Shown here in pieces: positions 51,239-60,634 of a stretch of DNA of 64,000 nt; positions within the stretch are counted from its first letter, which is position 1; each line of letters begins with the position of its first letter. This DNA comes from Syntrophobacteraceae bacterium (GTDB lineage: Bacteria > Desulfobacterota > Syntrophobacteria > Syntrophobacterales > Syntrophobacteraceae), in the NCBI GenBank assembly GCA_025453975.1, contig JALOPI010000009.1:1-64000 (forward strand), in the 5' to 3' direction. Under the pieces are notes generated by a model. That model ran no database searches. It worked only from the letters and a program-made list of their open reading frames with translations, and was not told where the DNA came from. The position numbers and the translations under genes were made by a program.

Positions 51239-51724
51239 TTCGGGCTCACACCTCGCTTCCTCTCTGTCCCGTGATCAATCCTTCCTCGGCCGGTCGCCCA
51301 CGATAGGCCGCGCCGGACACGCCGATCCCTCCATTCTGCACCAAGCCGCCAGACTTCACCGCGAGCCTGAAGCCCGGGACCGCCGCTGTCAAGGACAGGC
51401 CTGTCCCTATTTGCCAAAAGCGCGGGCGTTAATCAACAGCGGAATGGTCATGTCGCATCCACGGCCCACGGGAAGAGCCGACGGCCGGGGAAGATTGTGA
51501 TTCCACGCACATGATCGAGCCCGTCATTGTGCGATGAATACGCCTTTAATCTCAACAATTTCGCTAGGTTCATTTTGCTTGACATCCCATTCGAGTCCCG
51601 ATTAAGTAGGGCTGTCTTGTGAAATATACACTCATCCTGTGACATTTGTGTGCTGTCCGTCAGGGAGGCTGTGGAGACGTCGTGGCTTCCGAGTCATGCA
51701 TCGAGAGGGGTCGAGGCTTCACTC
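51239..51724. other. intergenic region upstream of the qrc operon
   Basis: 486 bases with no gene. The segment from 51500 onward is AT-rich, unlike the flanks, and probably holds the qrc promoter. Two TGTGA-type strings (51618-51622 and 51641-51645) lie here, too loosely arranged to call a regulator site. Confidence 0.45.
51579..51607 (+). promoter_or_regulatory. candidate promoter of qrcABCD
   Basis: A consensus TTGACA (51579-51584) is followed 17 bases later by TTAAGT (51602-51607), a weak -10. It lies 118 bases before the qrcA ATG in the AT-rich upstream part. The perfect -35 is the main support. Confidence 0.35.
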
Positions 51725-52288
51725 ATGAAAGAAAACGATAGGGCGTCATCGGGCAGGAGCGGTTGGGGCTTTTTGTTTTTTCTGGCGGGTTTTGCCGGGG
51801 CCCTGGCTTTCGGATGGCTCGTTTTCCCCGAGCTGCTCTACTCCGAGAAGAGTCAGCCGGTCAACTTCAGTCATGCCCTTCCCGACCATCAGGGCTCCGG
51901 CTGCGAGGACTGCCACGCCTTCCGCGAGGATGGGTCCTTCACGGGCATCCCGAGGGTCGCCAAGTGCATGGAATGCCATGAATCCCCCCTGACGGAAAGC
52001 CCGGACGAAAAGCGCCTCGTCGAGGAGTATATCCAGAAGGAAAAGGAAATTCCGTGGCTGGTTCATGCCTACCAGCCCGACAATGTTCATTTCGCCCATG
52101 CCCCCCACAAAGCCAGGGGCATGGAGTGCACGCAGTGTCACCGGGACGTCTCCAAGGAGACGAAGACTCCCGTGTTCCGGGAGAATCGTCTCACGGGGTA
52201 CAGCAGATCGACCATGAAGATGGACCAATGCGAGAAGTGCCACGCCGAGCAGGGAGCGAGCAACAACTGCGAGATCTGCCACAAGTAG
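51725..52288 (+). CDS. qrcA: menaquinone reductase multiheme cytochrome subunit QrcA
   Basis: 187 residues from ATG 51725, nine bases after GAGG; the longer frame to 51650 is not supported. An N-terminal anchor helix (about 15-35) holds a periplasmic cytochrome with five visible CxxCH heme motifs (CEDCH, CMECH, CTQCH, CEKCH, CEICH) and many additional His residues as distal ligands. It is the first gene of qrcABCD, encoding the Qrc complex that accepts electrons from periplasmic type I cytochrome c3 and reduces menaquinone. QrcA was described with six hemes, so one motif may be missing or atypical here. Confidence 0.9.
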   Translation: MKENDRASSGRSGWGFLFFLAGFAGALAFGWLVFPELLYSEKSQPVNFSHALPDHQGSGCEDCHAFREDGSFTGIPRVAKCMECHESPLTESPDEKRLVEEYIQKEKEIPWLVHAYQPDNVHFAHAPHKARGMECTQCHRDVSKETKTPVFRENRLTGYSRSTMKMDQCEKCHAEQGASNNCEICHK

Positions 52289-52361
52289 GCGGGGGGACTG
52301 GCCCGATGAGGAAAGACCCGGCATTCGGGCTCGAGGGTGGCCTGAACGAGAGGATGCATTC

Positions 52362-54758
52362 ATGAAGGTCGCAAGGAGAGCGTTTTTGCAGTTCACGGCA
52401 GGAGCCATTGGCGGGACGCTCCTGACTCCCATGCCCTGGAAGCTGGCGGATGATTCGGCCATATGGTCCCAGAACTGGTCCTGGCGTCCGTCCCCCCAAA
52501 GGGGCGAGGTGACCCGCGCTCCCTCCATCTGCACTTTTTGCGAAGCGGGATGCGGCATTCAGGTCCGTCTGGTGGAGAAAAGACGGGGGATCCTCATCGA
52601 AGGCAGCCCCTCACATCCCGTCAATCGTGGCGGTATCTGCCCACTCGGCGCCGCGGCCCTCCAGTTCCAGTACGCACCCTACCGCGTCCTCCAGCCGCTC
52701 AGGCAGACTCGAAAGCGAGGCGATCTGGCGGGATTTCAGCCCGTGTCCTGGGAGGGCGCCCTCAAGGAGATCGGGGGGAAGCTGAGCCGGCTGAGAACCG
52801 ACCAGCGAGCCAATGCCCTGGCGGGCATCATTTCTCACCGGTCCAGCAGCATGGCGGATCTCTGGGGACAGTTCTTCAATGCTTACGGATCCCCCAATCT
52901 GTTCCGAATGCCAGACCACGCCGACAGTCTCGCCCTGGCGTCTTCTCTGATGCTGGGTCAGGCCTCGCCCCCGGCCTTCGCCCTGGAAAGAGCCTCCTAC
53001 GTTCTGAGCTTCGGAGCGGGGCTCCTCGAGGGTCGCTCGTCGTTCTCCCGAAATCAGAGAGCATTTGCCCAGTGGCATGAAGATGGATCCCATAAGCTCG
53101 TGCAGGTGGAGTCACGATGTTCCATGACGGCAGCCAAGGCTGAAAAATGGATCCCCGTGGCCCCGGGCTCCGAGGCTGCGCTGGCTCTGGCCCTGGCTCA
53201 CGTCATCATCAAGGACAGGCTGTTTGACGCGGAATTCATGAGCAGTGCCGTGACGGGATTCGAGGACTGGACGGACAGGCGGGGAAAGCTGAGAAAAGGG
53301 TTCAAGTCCTATGTGCTTGCGGAGTGCTCCCCCGAGCAGATGGAGGGAGTCACGGGGCTCGAGGCGACTTCGATCCGCGAGCTGGCGAGAGAGCTCGCCA
53401 TCCACAAAAACGCCCTGGTCCTCTGGGACGGGAGCAGCTCCGGGCATCCCAACAACATCTACCATGATCTCGTCTTCATGGCCTTGAACCTCCTCAAGGG
53501 AAATTTCAGGCCCGACGGCCTCGTGGCGCTTCAGCCCGACGTGCCCCTGGCTCCCATGCCCGAAGTGCGCCTGGATGCCAGCGCCCAGGCAAGTCTCGCG
53601 AAACAGCGTCTCGATCTGGCTCAATCCGAGCCCACCCCGCTGACGGGCAATGCCCTGTACCCCTTCCTGGATGCGATCCTCAAGGGGGGAGTTTATCCCA
53701 TCGACATGCTCTGGGTTCACGAGAGCAATCCGGCTCACAACCTCCTCGAGAGCCGGCTCTTCGAGTCAGCCGTCACCAAGATCAATACGCTCGTATCCTT
53801 TTCCTCCTACATGGACGAGACCTCGCAGATGGCCGATTGGATCCTCCCAGCCCCGACGGCGCTGGAGCGTTACGACGATGTCGTGGGGATTCCGGGTGCC
53901 CCTTACGCGTATTATGCAGTCTCGGCTCCCGTGCTTCCTCCATCGGGCGAGACCCGGGACACCGGGGATGTCCTTCTGGAGCTGGCCAAGGGACTGGGGG
54001 AGAGCATCCCGGCGGCCATGCCATGGACTGATCATCAGGCGTTTCTCAAGGCCAGGGTTGCAGGGCTGGCGGATTCAGGCAGGGGAGCTGTCGCCGAAGG
54101 AGCCCATGTCGATCTCGGCAGCCTGAAGGCGGGGGAAGCCCCGGGGAAAAAGGCCCTCAGCGGCGCGGACCTCTGGAAGAAGCTTGTGGCTGGAGCGTGC
54201 TGGTATGACGCACCCCGCGATCCCCTCGCGGGCCTGGCGACGCCATCGGGCAAGCTTGAGCTGGCTTTTCAAACGCTCGAGGTGCTGGGGCTCGAGGCTC
54301 CGGAAGACAAGATCTACCTCCCCCACCATGCGCCTCTGGCGCCTTCGGGGTCGGACAAGGATTTCCCGCTTCAGCTCGTGGCCTACGAGATCCAGACCCT
54401 GAGCAGCCGGTATCTCCCCACGCCTCCATTCCTCATCAAGATGCTGCCGGACACGCTGCTCAAGGAGAACGATCTCCTGGTCGAGGTCAATCCCAAGACG
54501 GCCCAGTCCCTGGGGCTCAACGAACGGGATCGAGTCGTGGTCAAGACTCCCCTGGGTGAGCTTTCCGTGCGGGTCCATCTGACGGCCGGCGCCAGGCCGG
54601 GTGTGGTGTACATGGTCCGTGGCCTCGGGCACGGCGCCTATGACGAATACATCAAGGGCAAGGGGGTCAATGTCAACACCATCACCGAGGTTCAAATCGA
54701 CCCGGTGACGGGGCTGGGAACGACCTGGATCACGCGCGCTCAGCTCGTTCGAGCGTGA
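52362..54758 (+). CDS. qrcB: menaquinone reductase molybdopterin-oxidoreductase-like subunit QrcB
   Basis: 798 residues of the molybdopterin oxidoreductase superfamily. A Tat-type signal (VARRAFLQFTAGAIGG) directs export, followed by an N-terminal [4Fe-4S] motif (CTFCEAGCGIQVR ... GICPLG). It has the MopB domains and a C-terminal nucleotide-binding domain (LVEVNPKTAQSLGLNERDRV). QrcB of Desulfovibrio is reported to lack molybdenum; whether this one binds it cannot be told from sequence alone. It is the periplasmic catalytic-like subunit of the Qrc complex and lies 73 bases after qrcA. High conservation of the operon order supports the assignment. Confidence 0.92.
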   Translation: MKVARRAFLQFTAGAIGGTLLTPMPWKLADDSAIWSQNWSWRPSPQRGEVTRAPSICTFCEAGCGIQVRLVEKRRGILIEGSPSHPVNRGGICPLGAAALQFQYAPYRVLQPLRQTRKRGDLAGFQPVSWEGALKEIGGKLSRLRTDQRANALAGIISHRSSSMADLWGQFFNAYGSPNLFRMPDHADSLALASSLMLGQASPPAFALERASYVLSFGAGLLEGRSSFSRNQRAFAQWHEDGSHKLVQVESRCSMTAAKAEKWIPVAPGSEAALALALAHVIIKDRLFDAEFMSSAVTGFEDWTDRRGKLRKGFKSYVLAECSPEQMEGVTGLEATSIRELARELAIHKNALVLWDGSSSGHPNNIYHDLVFMALNLLKGNFRPDGLVALQPDVPLAPMPEVRLDASAQASLAKQRLDLAQSEPTPLTGNALYPFLDAILKGGVYPIDMLWVHESNPAHNLLESRLFESAVTKINTLVSFSSYMDETSQMADWILPAPTALERYDDVVGIPGAPYAYYAVSAPVLPPSGETRDTGDVLLELAKGLGESIPAAMPWTDHQAFLKARVAGLADSGRGAVAEGAHVDLGSLKAGEAPGKKALSGADLWKKLVAGACWYDAPRDPLAGLATPSGKLELAFQTLEVLGLEAPEDKIYLPHHAPLAPSGSDKDFPLQLVAYEIQTLSSRYLPTPPFLIKMLPDTLLKENDLLVEVNPKTAQSLGLNERDRVVVKTPLGELSVRVHLTAGARPGVVYMVRGLGHGAYDEYIKGKGVNVNTITEVQIDPVTGLGTTWITRAQLVRA

Positions 54759-54882
54759 GCTGCCCGGGCACTCGGCATGGGCCCCGGCGTTCACATCCCG
54801 GCACCCTCTCGCGGCATCGTCTCGAGTGGCCGGAATGGCAGCTGAAGGAACGACGGCAAATCAAGTCAACAAGGGGGCATCC

Positions 54883-55632
54883 GTGAGTGAGCAAGGACAT
54901 GCGCCATCCGGGGTTCGATTCGGAATGGTGATCGACTTGGACAAGTGCACCGGCTGCATGGCATGCAGTGTAGCCTGCCAGGCCGAGAACAACATTTCCT
55001 TTCGTGTCGACGAATCGGACAAGCTGCGCTCCATCACCTGGATGGAGGTGTACAAGCTTGAGAACGGCAAGGACTATCCGGACTACCAGTTCGCCTATCT
55101 CCCGCGGCCCTGCATGCATTGTGACTCGGACCACCACTCCCCCTGCACATTCGTGTGCCCGGTCAACGCCACAACCCGGGACGAGAACAACGGTATCGTG
55201 ACCCACATCGTTCCCCGATGCATCGGGTGCAGGTATTGTATCGTGGCATGCCCTTACCATGCCCGGGACTTCAACTGGTGGGACCCCACATGGCCCGAGC
55301 CCATGGAGAAGATGCTGAGCCCGGAGGTGAGTCCCAGGATGCGCGGCGTTGTCGAAAAGTGCACCTTTTGCCACCACCGGCTGCTCAAGGCAAGGACACG
55401 GGCCTTCCACGAGGGGCAGGAGCCAGACAGCGCGGTGTACACCCCGGCTTGTGCCGATGCGTGCCCGACGGGGGCCATCAGCTTCGGCAACTTGACGGAT
55501 GCTCAGAGCGAAGTGGCGAAGCTGTCCCGGGATCCGAGGGCCTTCCGAATCCTGGCCAAGCTCAAGACCGAGCCCAAGGTTTACTATTTGAGCAAATATC
55601 AATGGATCCACAAGCTGTCCGACAACGCATAG
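54883..55632 (+). CDS. qrcC: menaquinone reductase iron-sulfur subunit QrcC
   Basis: 249 residues from GTG 54883, six bases after AAGGGGG; ATG 54835 is a longer alternative. A four-cluster ferredoxin-like protein of the PsrB/NrfC family: CTGCMACSVACQ, CMHCDSDHHSPCTFVCPV, CIGCRYCIVACPYHARDF and CTFCHH...CADACPTGAI. These cysteine groups bind [4Fe-4S] or [3Fe-4S] clusters that pass electrons between QrcB/QrcA and the membrane subunit QrcD. No signal is seen; export probably occurs with the Tat-targeted QrcB. It lies between qrcB and qrcD in the usual order. Confidence 0.93.
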   Translation: MSEQGHAPSGVRFGMVIDLDKCTGCMACSVACQAENNISFRVDESDKLRSITWMEVYKLENGKDYPDYQFAYLPRPCMHCDSDHHSPCTFVCPVNATTRDENNGIVTHIVPRCIGCRYCIVACPYHARDFNWWDPTWPEPMEKMLSPEVSPRMRGVVEKCTFCHHRLLKARTRAFHEGQEPDSAVYTPACADACPTGAISFGNLTDAQSEVAKLSRDPRAFRILAKLKTEPKVYYLSKYQWIHKLSDNA

Positions 55633-55704
55633 CGGGCATGGGGTCTGTTCAAGCGCCTGTCGCGGGGCTTGCAGTGCCTGGACGATGAAACGAGGGGTAA
55701 AAAT

Positions 55705-56949
55705 ATGGATCAAGCGTTAATTCCTGAGGGCCTGAAACGCTGCCCATTGCCGGTTTTCGGACTCTGGGTGCTGGTGCTCCTGGCGATCATCGGCTGGGGG
55801 GTTTACGCGGGGGCGGTCGTGCTCATCCAGGCCCTCAACGTGACCGGTCTCAATGATCACTTCGGCTTCGGCTTTTACATCACCATCGATCTGGCGATCA
55901 TCGCGCTGGGGGCGGGGGCCTTTTTTTCCGGATTCCTGTACTATGGACTTTCGCGGTTCTTCCCGGCGCTCAAGGAGCTGCACAAAATCATCAACCTGGC
56001 CGTCATCGTGGGCTTCGTCTGCTACACCGGTGCCCTGGCGGTGCTGCTGCTGGAGATCGGGCAGCCGCTGAGGGGATGGTTTGGTTACTGGCATGCCAAT
56101 GTCCACTCCATGCTCACGGAAGTCATCTTCTGCATCACCTGCTATGCCATTGTGCTGGTCATCGAATATGTACCCATCATCCTGGAGAACCGAAAACTGG
56201 AGGCCATCCGCTCGGCTCGCACCTTCGGGCACACCCTTCATGAGCTCATGGCCATCTTTGCGCTCACGGGCACATTCCTGAGCTTCTTCCACCAGGGCTC
56301 CCTGGGTGGAGTCGCCGGCGTCCTTTTCGCCCGACCCTTTGCTTATCGCACGGGCTTCTTCGTGTGGCCCTGGACCTTTTTTCTTTTCATTCTCTCGGCC
56401 ATCGCATCGGGGCCAGCCTTCACGGCCCTCGTTTGCCGCACCATGGAGGCCGTGACGCGCAAGAGGCTGGTAGACCGGAGCGTTTACGAGCTTCTGGCCC
56501 GGATCGTCGGCGGATTGCTGCTCTTCTACATCATTCTGAAGATTCTCGACACCCTGTACTGGGCCATGGTTCTGGCTCCCGAGTTCGGGCTGAGTCTGAC
56601 GGATTTTTACAGGGCACCCTACGGCATGTGGCTGCTGGTCGCGGAGGTCCTGATCTGCGGAGTCGTGCCCGCCATCGTGCTCAACATACCCCAGGCGCGA
56701 AAGAGCGATTTCATTCTGTTCGGAGCCTTTTTCCTCGGCTGTGCCGGTATCGTGATCAACCGGTTCGTCATGACGGTCCAGGCCATTGCCGTCCCCGTGA
56801 TGCCTTTCGACCGCTGGCAGGTCTATGTGCCGACGGTCTACGAGTGGGCTCCCGGCATTGCCATGCTGGCCTACTGTGCCCTGATCCTCTCCTTTTCGTA
56901 CCGATATTTACCTTTGTTTCCCAGGGAGAAGCATCTGAATCCGGCGTGA
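55705..56949 (+). CDS. qrcD: menaquinone reductase integral membrane subunit QrcD (NrfD family)
   Basis: 414 residues from ATG 55705, eight bases after GAGGGG; upstream codons from 55669 are unlikely. About ten transmembrane helices of the NrfD/PsrC type begin with FGLWVLVLLAIIGWGVYAGAVV. Quinone-reduction features of the family include YWHANVHSMLTEVIFC and FFHQGSLGGVAGVLF. QrcD holds the menaquinone site of the Qrc complex and may contribute to the proton-motive force. It is the last qrc gene, followed 75 bases later by a strong terminator. Confidence 0.93.
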   Translation: MDQALIPEGLKRCPLPVFGLWVLVLLAIIGWGVYAGAVVLIQALNVTGLNDHFGFGFYITIDLAIIALGAGAFFSGFLYYGLSRFFPALKELHKIINLAVIVGFVCYTGALAVLLLEIGQPLRGWFGYWHANVHSMLTEVIFCITCYAIVLVIEYVPIILENRKLEAIRSARTFGHTLHELMAIFALTGTFLSFFHQGSLGGVAGVLFARPFAYRTGFFVWPWTFFLFILSAIASGPAFTALVCRTMEAVTRKRLVDRSVYELLARIVGGLLLFYIILKILDTLYWAMVLAPEFGLSLTDFYRAPYGMWLLVAEVLICGVVPAIVLNIPQARKSDFILFGAFFLGCAGIVINRFVMTVQAIAVPVMPFDRWQVYVPTVYEWAPGIAMLAYCALILSFSYRYLPLFPREKHLNPA

Positions 56950-57023
56950 TGGGAGATTGACGGTCGCTTCAAGACCTGCGGCTCGGGGTGTGTGCATTCC
57001 GCACGATCCCTCGAAGGATTCGA

Positions 57024-57057
57024 GAGCGCGTCCGTGCAAAACGGATGCGCTCTTTTA
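57024..57057 (+). terminator. rho-independent terminator of qrcABCD
   Basis: GAGCGCGTCCGT (57024-57035) pairs with ACGGATGCGCTC (57041-57052) across a five-base GCAAA loop, with one G-U pair, and runs into TCTTTTATT. A long stem with T-run gives high confidence. It separates qrc from the following membrane genes. Confidence 0.85.
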
Positions 57058-57102
57058 TTCGGTGGACGCCCTGTGTGGCTAAAGGGCAGAATCTGTATTT
57101 CC

Positions 57103-57130
57103 TTGAAAAAGAATATGGTCGGGATATGAT
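57103..57130 (+). promoter_or_regulatory. candidate sigma-70 promoter for the post-qrc membrane genes
   Basis: TTGAAA (57103-57108) and TATGAT (57125-57130), 16 bases apart, follow the qrc terminator and precede the gene at 57337. A second TTGACA (57261-57266) lies closer to the gene but lacks a good -10. Pattern match only. Confidence 0.45.
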
Positions 57131-57336
57131 GAGATGGTTCGGGACATGACGTTCTCCAGACGTGTCCTGACGGTGGCAATGGGCTGCACAAGGTTGGAAC
57201 GAGGGCCATGGATGCGCCTGCGGCGCTGGTTCGTGGCCTTCCCGTCGGGGGGCTTTTCGTTTGACACCCCGATACGCCGATGATAGCTTGTGCATTAATT
57301 GGAACGGATGTCGGGATGCATTGCGAATTGGGAGCT

Positions 57337-58143
57337 ATGTCACAAAAGGTTCGTCTTCTGGACGTGTTTGAAGGCAGGCGCTATCTCAAGATAGTGCTGG
57401 TGGTGAGTGTTCTGGCCTTTCTGGTTTTGGAATTGCTGATCTATCTGGGCGCCGCGAGCCAGGCGGGGACAAAGTCCCGCACCGTGGTGCTGGATTCCGA
57501 AGGCAACAAGGTTTTCGAGACCGCGGGCAGTGCCCTGTCCAGCTACGAGAAGCTTGTTTTCGAAAACAACCATGGCCCCATCCAGAATTTCCGCATGCAG
57601 CTGCAGACGGAGACGCTTTCGTTTCCGTTCCGTGCGTGGTTATCCGCGGCGGTGGGAATTCCCATCGGTTTGATCCTCCTGGTTTCTTTCCTGGTCAAGG
57701 TCTACCTGGCGCTCCTCTACGGCGAGGAGCCCGAGAAGCCGGATCTTTCCGCGGACGGGGCGGGGGTGCGCGACCGTATCGGATCCATTTATCAGTCCTT
57801 TCACCGCTTCAATGTATTTCATCTCGGCTTCCTGGTCCTGATGTCGGTGCTCATGTTCTGGGTCGTGCCGAATTTTCTCCAGGACTTCGCCAAGGTCAGT
57901 CTCGCCGCCATCCGCGACTACAAGTGGTTTTTCGCGGGAGCATCCATTTTCCTGGCCGTCATCATCACGTGGATCATCTACTTGCGGTACCGACTCTCGA
58001 AGCAGATGCTCGAAAACCAGTTCAACATCGAGAAGTTCCGCATCGAAACGCAGCTGCTGGCCCGGACGGAGCCAGCGCCCCTGCTTCCCAGTCCCGTGAA
58101 AGAGGTGGAGGAGGCTGCGACCGAGGGACCCGCGCCCGTCTGA
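57337..58143 (+). CDS. multi-helix membrane protein downstream of qrc, unknown function
   Basis: 268 residues from ATG 57337; ATG 57316 and a start at 57280 are alternatives, all with mediocre ribosome sites. Helices are seen near residues 20-40, 108-130, 168-190 and 205-225, with a soluble segment (about 45-95) containing SRTVVLDSEGNKVFE, probably periplasmic, and a Glu/Pro-rich cytoplasmic tail. No enzyme motif is present. It is followed 13 bases later by another membrane protein, so the two form an operon with their own promoter. A link with Qrc is possible only by position. Confidence 0.7.
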   Translation: MSQKVRLLDVFEGRRYLKIVLVVSVLAFLVLELLIYLGAASQAGTKSRTVVLDSEGNKVFETAGSALSSYEKLVFENNHGPIQNFRMQLQTETLSFPFRAWLSAAVGIPIGLILLVSFLVKVYLALLYGEEPEKPDLSADGAGVRDRIGSIYQSFHRFNVFHLGFLVLMSVLMFWVVPNFLQDFAKVSLAAIRDYKWFFAGASIFLAVIITWIIYLRYRLSKQMLENQFNIEKFRIETQLLARTEPAPLLPSPVKEVEEAATEGPAPV

Positions 58144-58156
58144 AAAGGATTCACCC

Positions 58157-58591
58157 ATGTGGCTCAAAAACTTGTTCGCTGACCGGAAGGGCTCCCCGCG
58201 GGACCCCGAGCGCGACCCGCTGGTGAACCGGGGTGTGTTTTACCTGTATTTGATCCTGGGCATCCAGATCTTCATCGTCTTTGGGATACTGGCAGGCATC
58301 ATGGTGATCGGGCAGGTGCTCGCAACGCCCATGTGGATGTTCATCGCCGCCTTTGCCGCCGGAGTCTGGGGACTCGTCTTCATCTATCGCAAAACCAAGC
58401 AGAAGCTGGAAAAGATTCGAGACGCCATCTCACGCGTCGACCTTTCCGACAAGAACCTTGAGCTCAGCTTCATGGGGGGGGTCCTCACCATGAGGATCGA
58501 GCAGAACGGCCGTACTCCGCTTCTGGAAGCCCCCTCATCCTCCAGCGCCATCATCGACGCCGAACCGTTGGAGAGCACGGCTCCCCGCTGA
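58157..58591 (+). CDS. two-helix membrane protein, unknown function
   Basis: 144 residues. A charged N-terminal region (MWLKNLFADRKGSPRDPERD) precedes two hydrophobic helices (about 27-52 and 57-76), a coiled-coil-like basic segment (YRKTKQKLEKIRDAISRVD) and a soluble C-terminal part ending in a Ser/Glu-rich tail. No family is recognised. It follows the preceding membrane gene by 13 bases and is convergent with nadB. Confidence 0.7.
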   Translation: MWLKNLFADRKGSPRDPERDPLVNRGVFYLYLILGIQIFIVFGILAGIMVIGQVLATPMWMFIAAFAAGVWGLVFIYRKTKQKLEKIRDAISRVDLSDKNLELSFMGGVLTMRIEQNGRTPLLEAPSSSSAIIDAEPLESTAPR

Positions 58592-58778
58592 GCCATTCCG
58601 GCCCTCCCGGGCCGGGGCTCATCCCGAAGCTCCCGGCTCCAGCACAGTGAGTGACGCGCGCCCTGGAGGAACGGAGTCCCCTCGGACCAGGGCACACCTT
58701 CGGCCCGGTCCGGCTCAGGCCGGCCATGGTGCGTGGGAGCACGAGCCGCGGTCTTCAAACCGCCCCAGGCACTTCCCG

Positions 58779-60455
58779 TCACTCCCGGTTGTTGCTCATC
58801 GCCCCCACGACCCCCCGCGGATCCTCGGCCTGCTTCTTTCTCACGATGGTATCGTGCCGCCAGGCCATGTCGTCTTTCCTGGGGTGGTCGAGATTGTAAT
58901 GCAATCCTCGGCTTTCCTTTCGCTGGATGGCGCACCGAATGATCAGCTCGGCGACGAGGGCAAGATCCTGGAGCTCCACCAGGTCATTGCTCAGCGGGAT
59001 GTTGGGCAGGTGCTCCCGGATCTCCATCCTGATCTGCTGCATGTGGGTCTGGGCCAGCAGCAGGCGCTTGTCGGTCCGCACAATGCCGACGTAGTTCCAC
59101 ATGAGCCTGCGGATGATGTCCCAGTTGTGGGCAATGAGCACCATTTCGCTTTGGGCCGAATGGAGCTGTCCCATGGGGATGGGGCAGGCGGGGATCTCGG
59201 GTGCAGTCCTCTGTCGCCAGGACTGGATATGCTCGCCACAATGGAGTACCGCTTCGTAGGCGTATACCATGGCTTCCAGAAGAGAGTTGCTCGCCAGCCG
59301 ATTGGCGCCGTGAAGGCCGGTGCATGCACATTCCCCCACGGCGTAAAGGTTTTCCAGGGTCGTACGGCCGTATCGATCGGCCACGATCCCGCCGCAGAGG
59401 TAATGAGCCGCTGGCACCACCGGTATGGGATCCTTTGTGATGTCGATGCCGAGGAGCAGGCATTTCTGGTAGATGTTGGGAAACCGTGCCTTGAGGAAAC
59501 CGGCGTCGCGATGGGTGATGTCCAGGAAAACGCAGTCGTCTCCGGACTGCTTCATTTCGGTGTCGATGGCCCGGGCCACGATGTCACGGAAGGCCAGATC
59601 CTTCAGGGGGTGATACCTTTCCATGAAGGCATTGCCGCGGCGGTCGATGAGCCTGCCCCCTTCCCCCCGGACCGCTTCGGAGATCAGAAAATTCTTGGCA
59701 TGAGGATGGTACAGGCATGTGGGATGAAACTGCACGAACTCAAGGTTGGCCAGACAGGCGCCGGCCCGGTAGGCCATGGCCAGCCCATCTCCCGTGGCCA
59801 CATCGGGGTTGCTGGTGTAGAGATAGACTTTTCCCGCTCCGCCGGTGCACAGCACGACGGCGTGGGCCAGAAAGGTGTGCAGGCTCTGTCGCTGGCTGTC
59901 GAGGACGTAGGCTCCCCAGCAGACATCCCGATGCCGCACGGCGATGGAGCCGGCCTTGATGGCAAAGTGCTCGACGATCAGGTCCAGTGCCAGGTGATTC
60001 TCGAAAATGTGGATATTGGAATGGGATTCCGCCGCGGCGATGAGGGCCTTTTCCACCGCCTGACCGGTCATGTCGCGCGCATGCACGATACGGTTGCGAC
60101 TGTGGCCGCCCTCCCGGCCGAGATCGAATTCCAGCCCTTCCACGGGACTGCGGCTGAAGGGAACGCCGTACTCCGCCAGTTCGCGGATGCGCTCGGGACC
60201 TGAGTGCACCACGTGCTCCACGACGTCCGGATGGCAGAGGCCATCGCCGGCGTTCAAGGTGTCCTCGACGTGGAGGGGAAAGGAATCGTCACTCCCCAGC
60301 ACGCTGGCGATGCCGCCCTGGGCATAATTGGTGCTGGTCTCGAGCTTGTCCTTCTTGGTCACGATGGCGACGGTGCCCAGCCGGGCGGCTTTGAGCGCGA
60401 AGCTGAGTCCAGCGATCCCGCTGCCGATGACCAGAAAATCAAACTGGTGTTCCAT
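58779..60455 (-). CDS. nadB: L-aspartate oxidase
   Basis: 558 residues of the succinate dehydrogenase/fumarate reductase flavoprotein family, NadB type. The FAD motif is FDFLVIGSGIAGLSFALKAA. NYAQGGIASV, a NadB signature, is followed by GREGGHSRNRIVHARDMTG and FLISEAVRGEGGRLID. The C-terminal domain has the aspartate oxidase form (LHGANRLASNSLLEAMVYA). It oxidises L-aspartate to iminoaspartate, the first step of de novo NAD synthesis; in anaerobes the acceptor may be fumarate. nadA and nadC are not in the window. It is divergent from the HAD gene. Confidence 0.96.
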   Translation of the reverse strand: MEHQFDFLVIGSGIAGLSFALKAARLGTVAIVTKKDKLETSTNYAQGGIASVLGSDDSFPLHVEDTLNAGDGLCHPDVVEHVVHSGPERIRELAEYGVPFSRSPVEGLEFDLGREGGHSRNRIVHARDMTGQAVEKALIAAAESHSNIHIFENHLALDLIVEHFAIKAGSIAVRHRDVCWGAYVLDSQRQSLHTFLAHAVVLCTGGAGKVYLYTSNPDVATGDGLAMAYRAGACLANLEFVQFHPTCLYHPHAKNFLISEAVRGEGGRLIDRRGNAFMERYHPLKDLAFRDIVARAIDTEMKQSGDDCVFLDITHRDAGFLKARFPNIYQKCLLLGIDITKDPIPVVPAAHYLCGGIVADRYGRTTLENLYAVGECACTGLHGANRLASNSLLEAMVYAYEAVLHCGEHIQSWRQRTAPEIPACPIPMGQLHSAQSEMVLIAHNWDIIRRLMWNYVGIVRTDKRLLLAQTHMQQIRMEIREHLPNIPLSNDLVELQDLALVAELIIRCAIQRKESRGLHYNLDHPRKDDMAWRHDTIVRKKQAEDPRGVVGAMSNNRE

Positions 60456-60634
60456 TTCGCTCTTTCCGTGGTTACAGTTTTCGGTGATGAGGCAGGATGA
60501 ATCGACAGGCTCGGAGACGTTGGCCCCTGGACGACAGTCCCTCTATATTGGATCCCCATTCATTTGTAAAGCCGCGCAGGCTCGCATCAGGAAAGGATCT
60601 TTCATTGACATCAAGCCATGAAGGCACTGGAAAT

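Noticed and set aside
49547-51274. 575-codon plus-strand frame
   Set aside because: It is antisense to two genes with intact catalytic motifs (nitrilase family and EEP family).
58647-60203. 518-codon plus-strand frame
   Set aside because: Antisense to nadB; no family resemblance.
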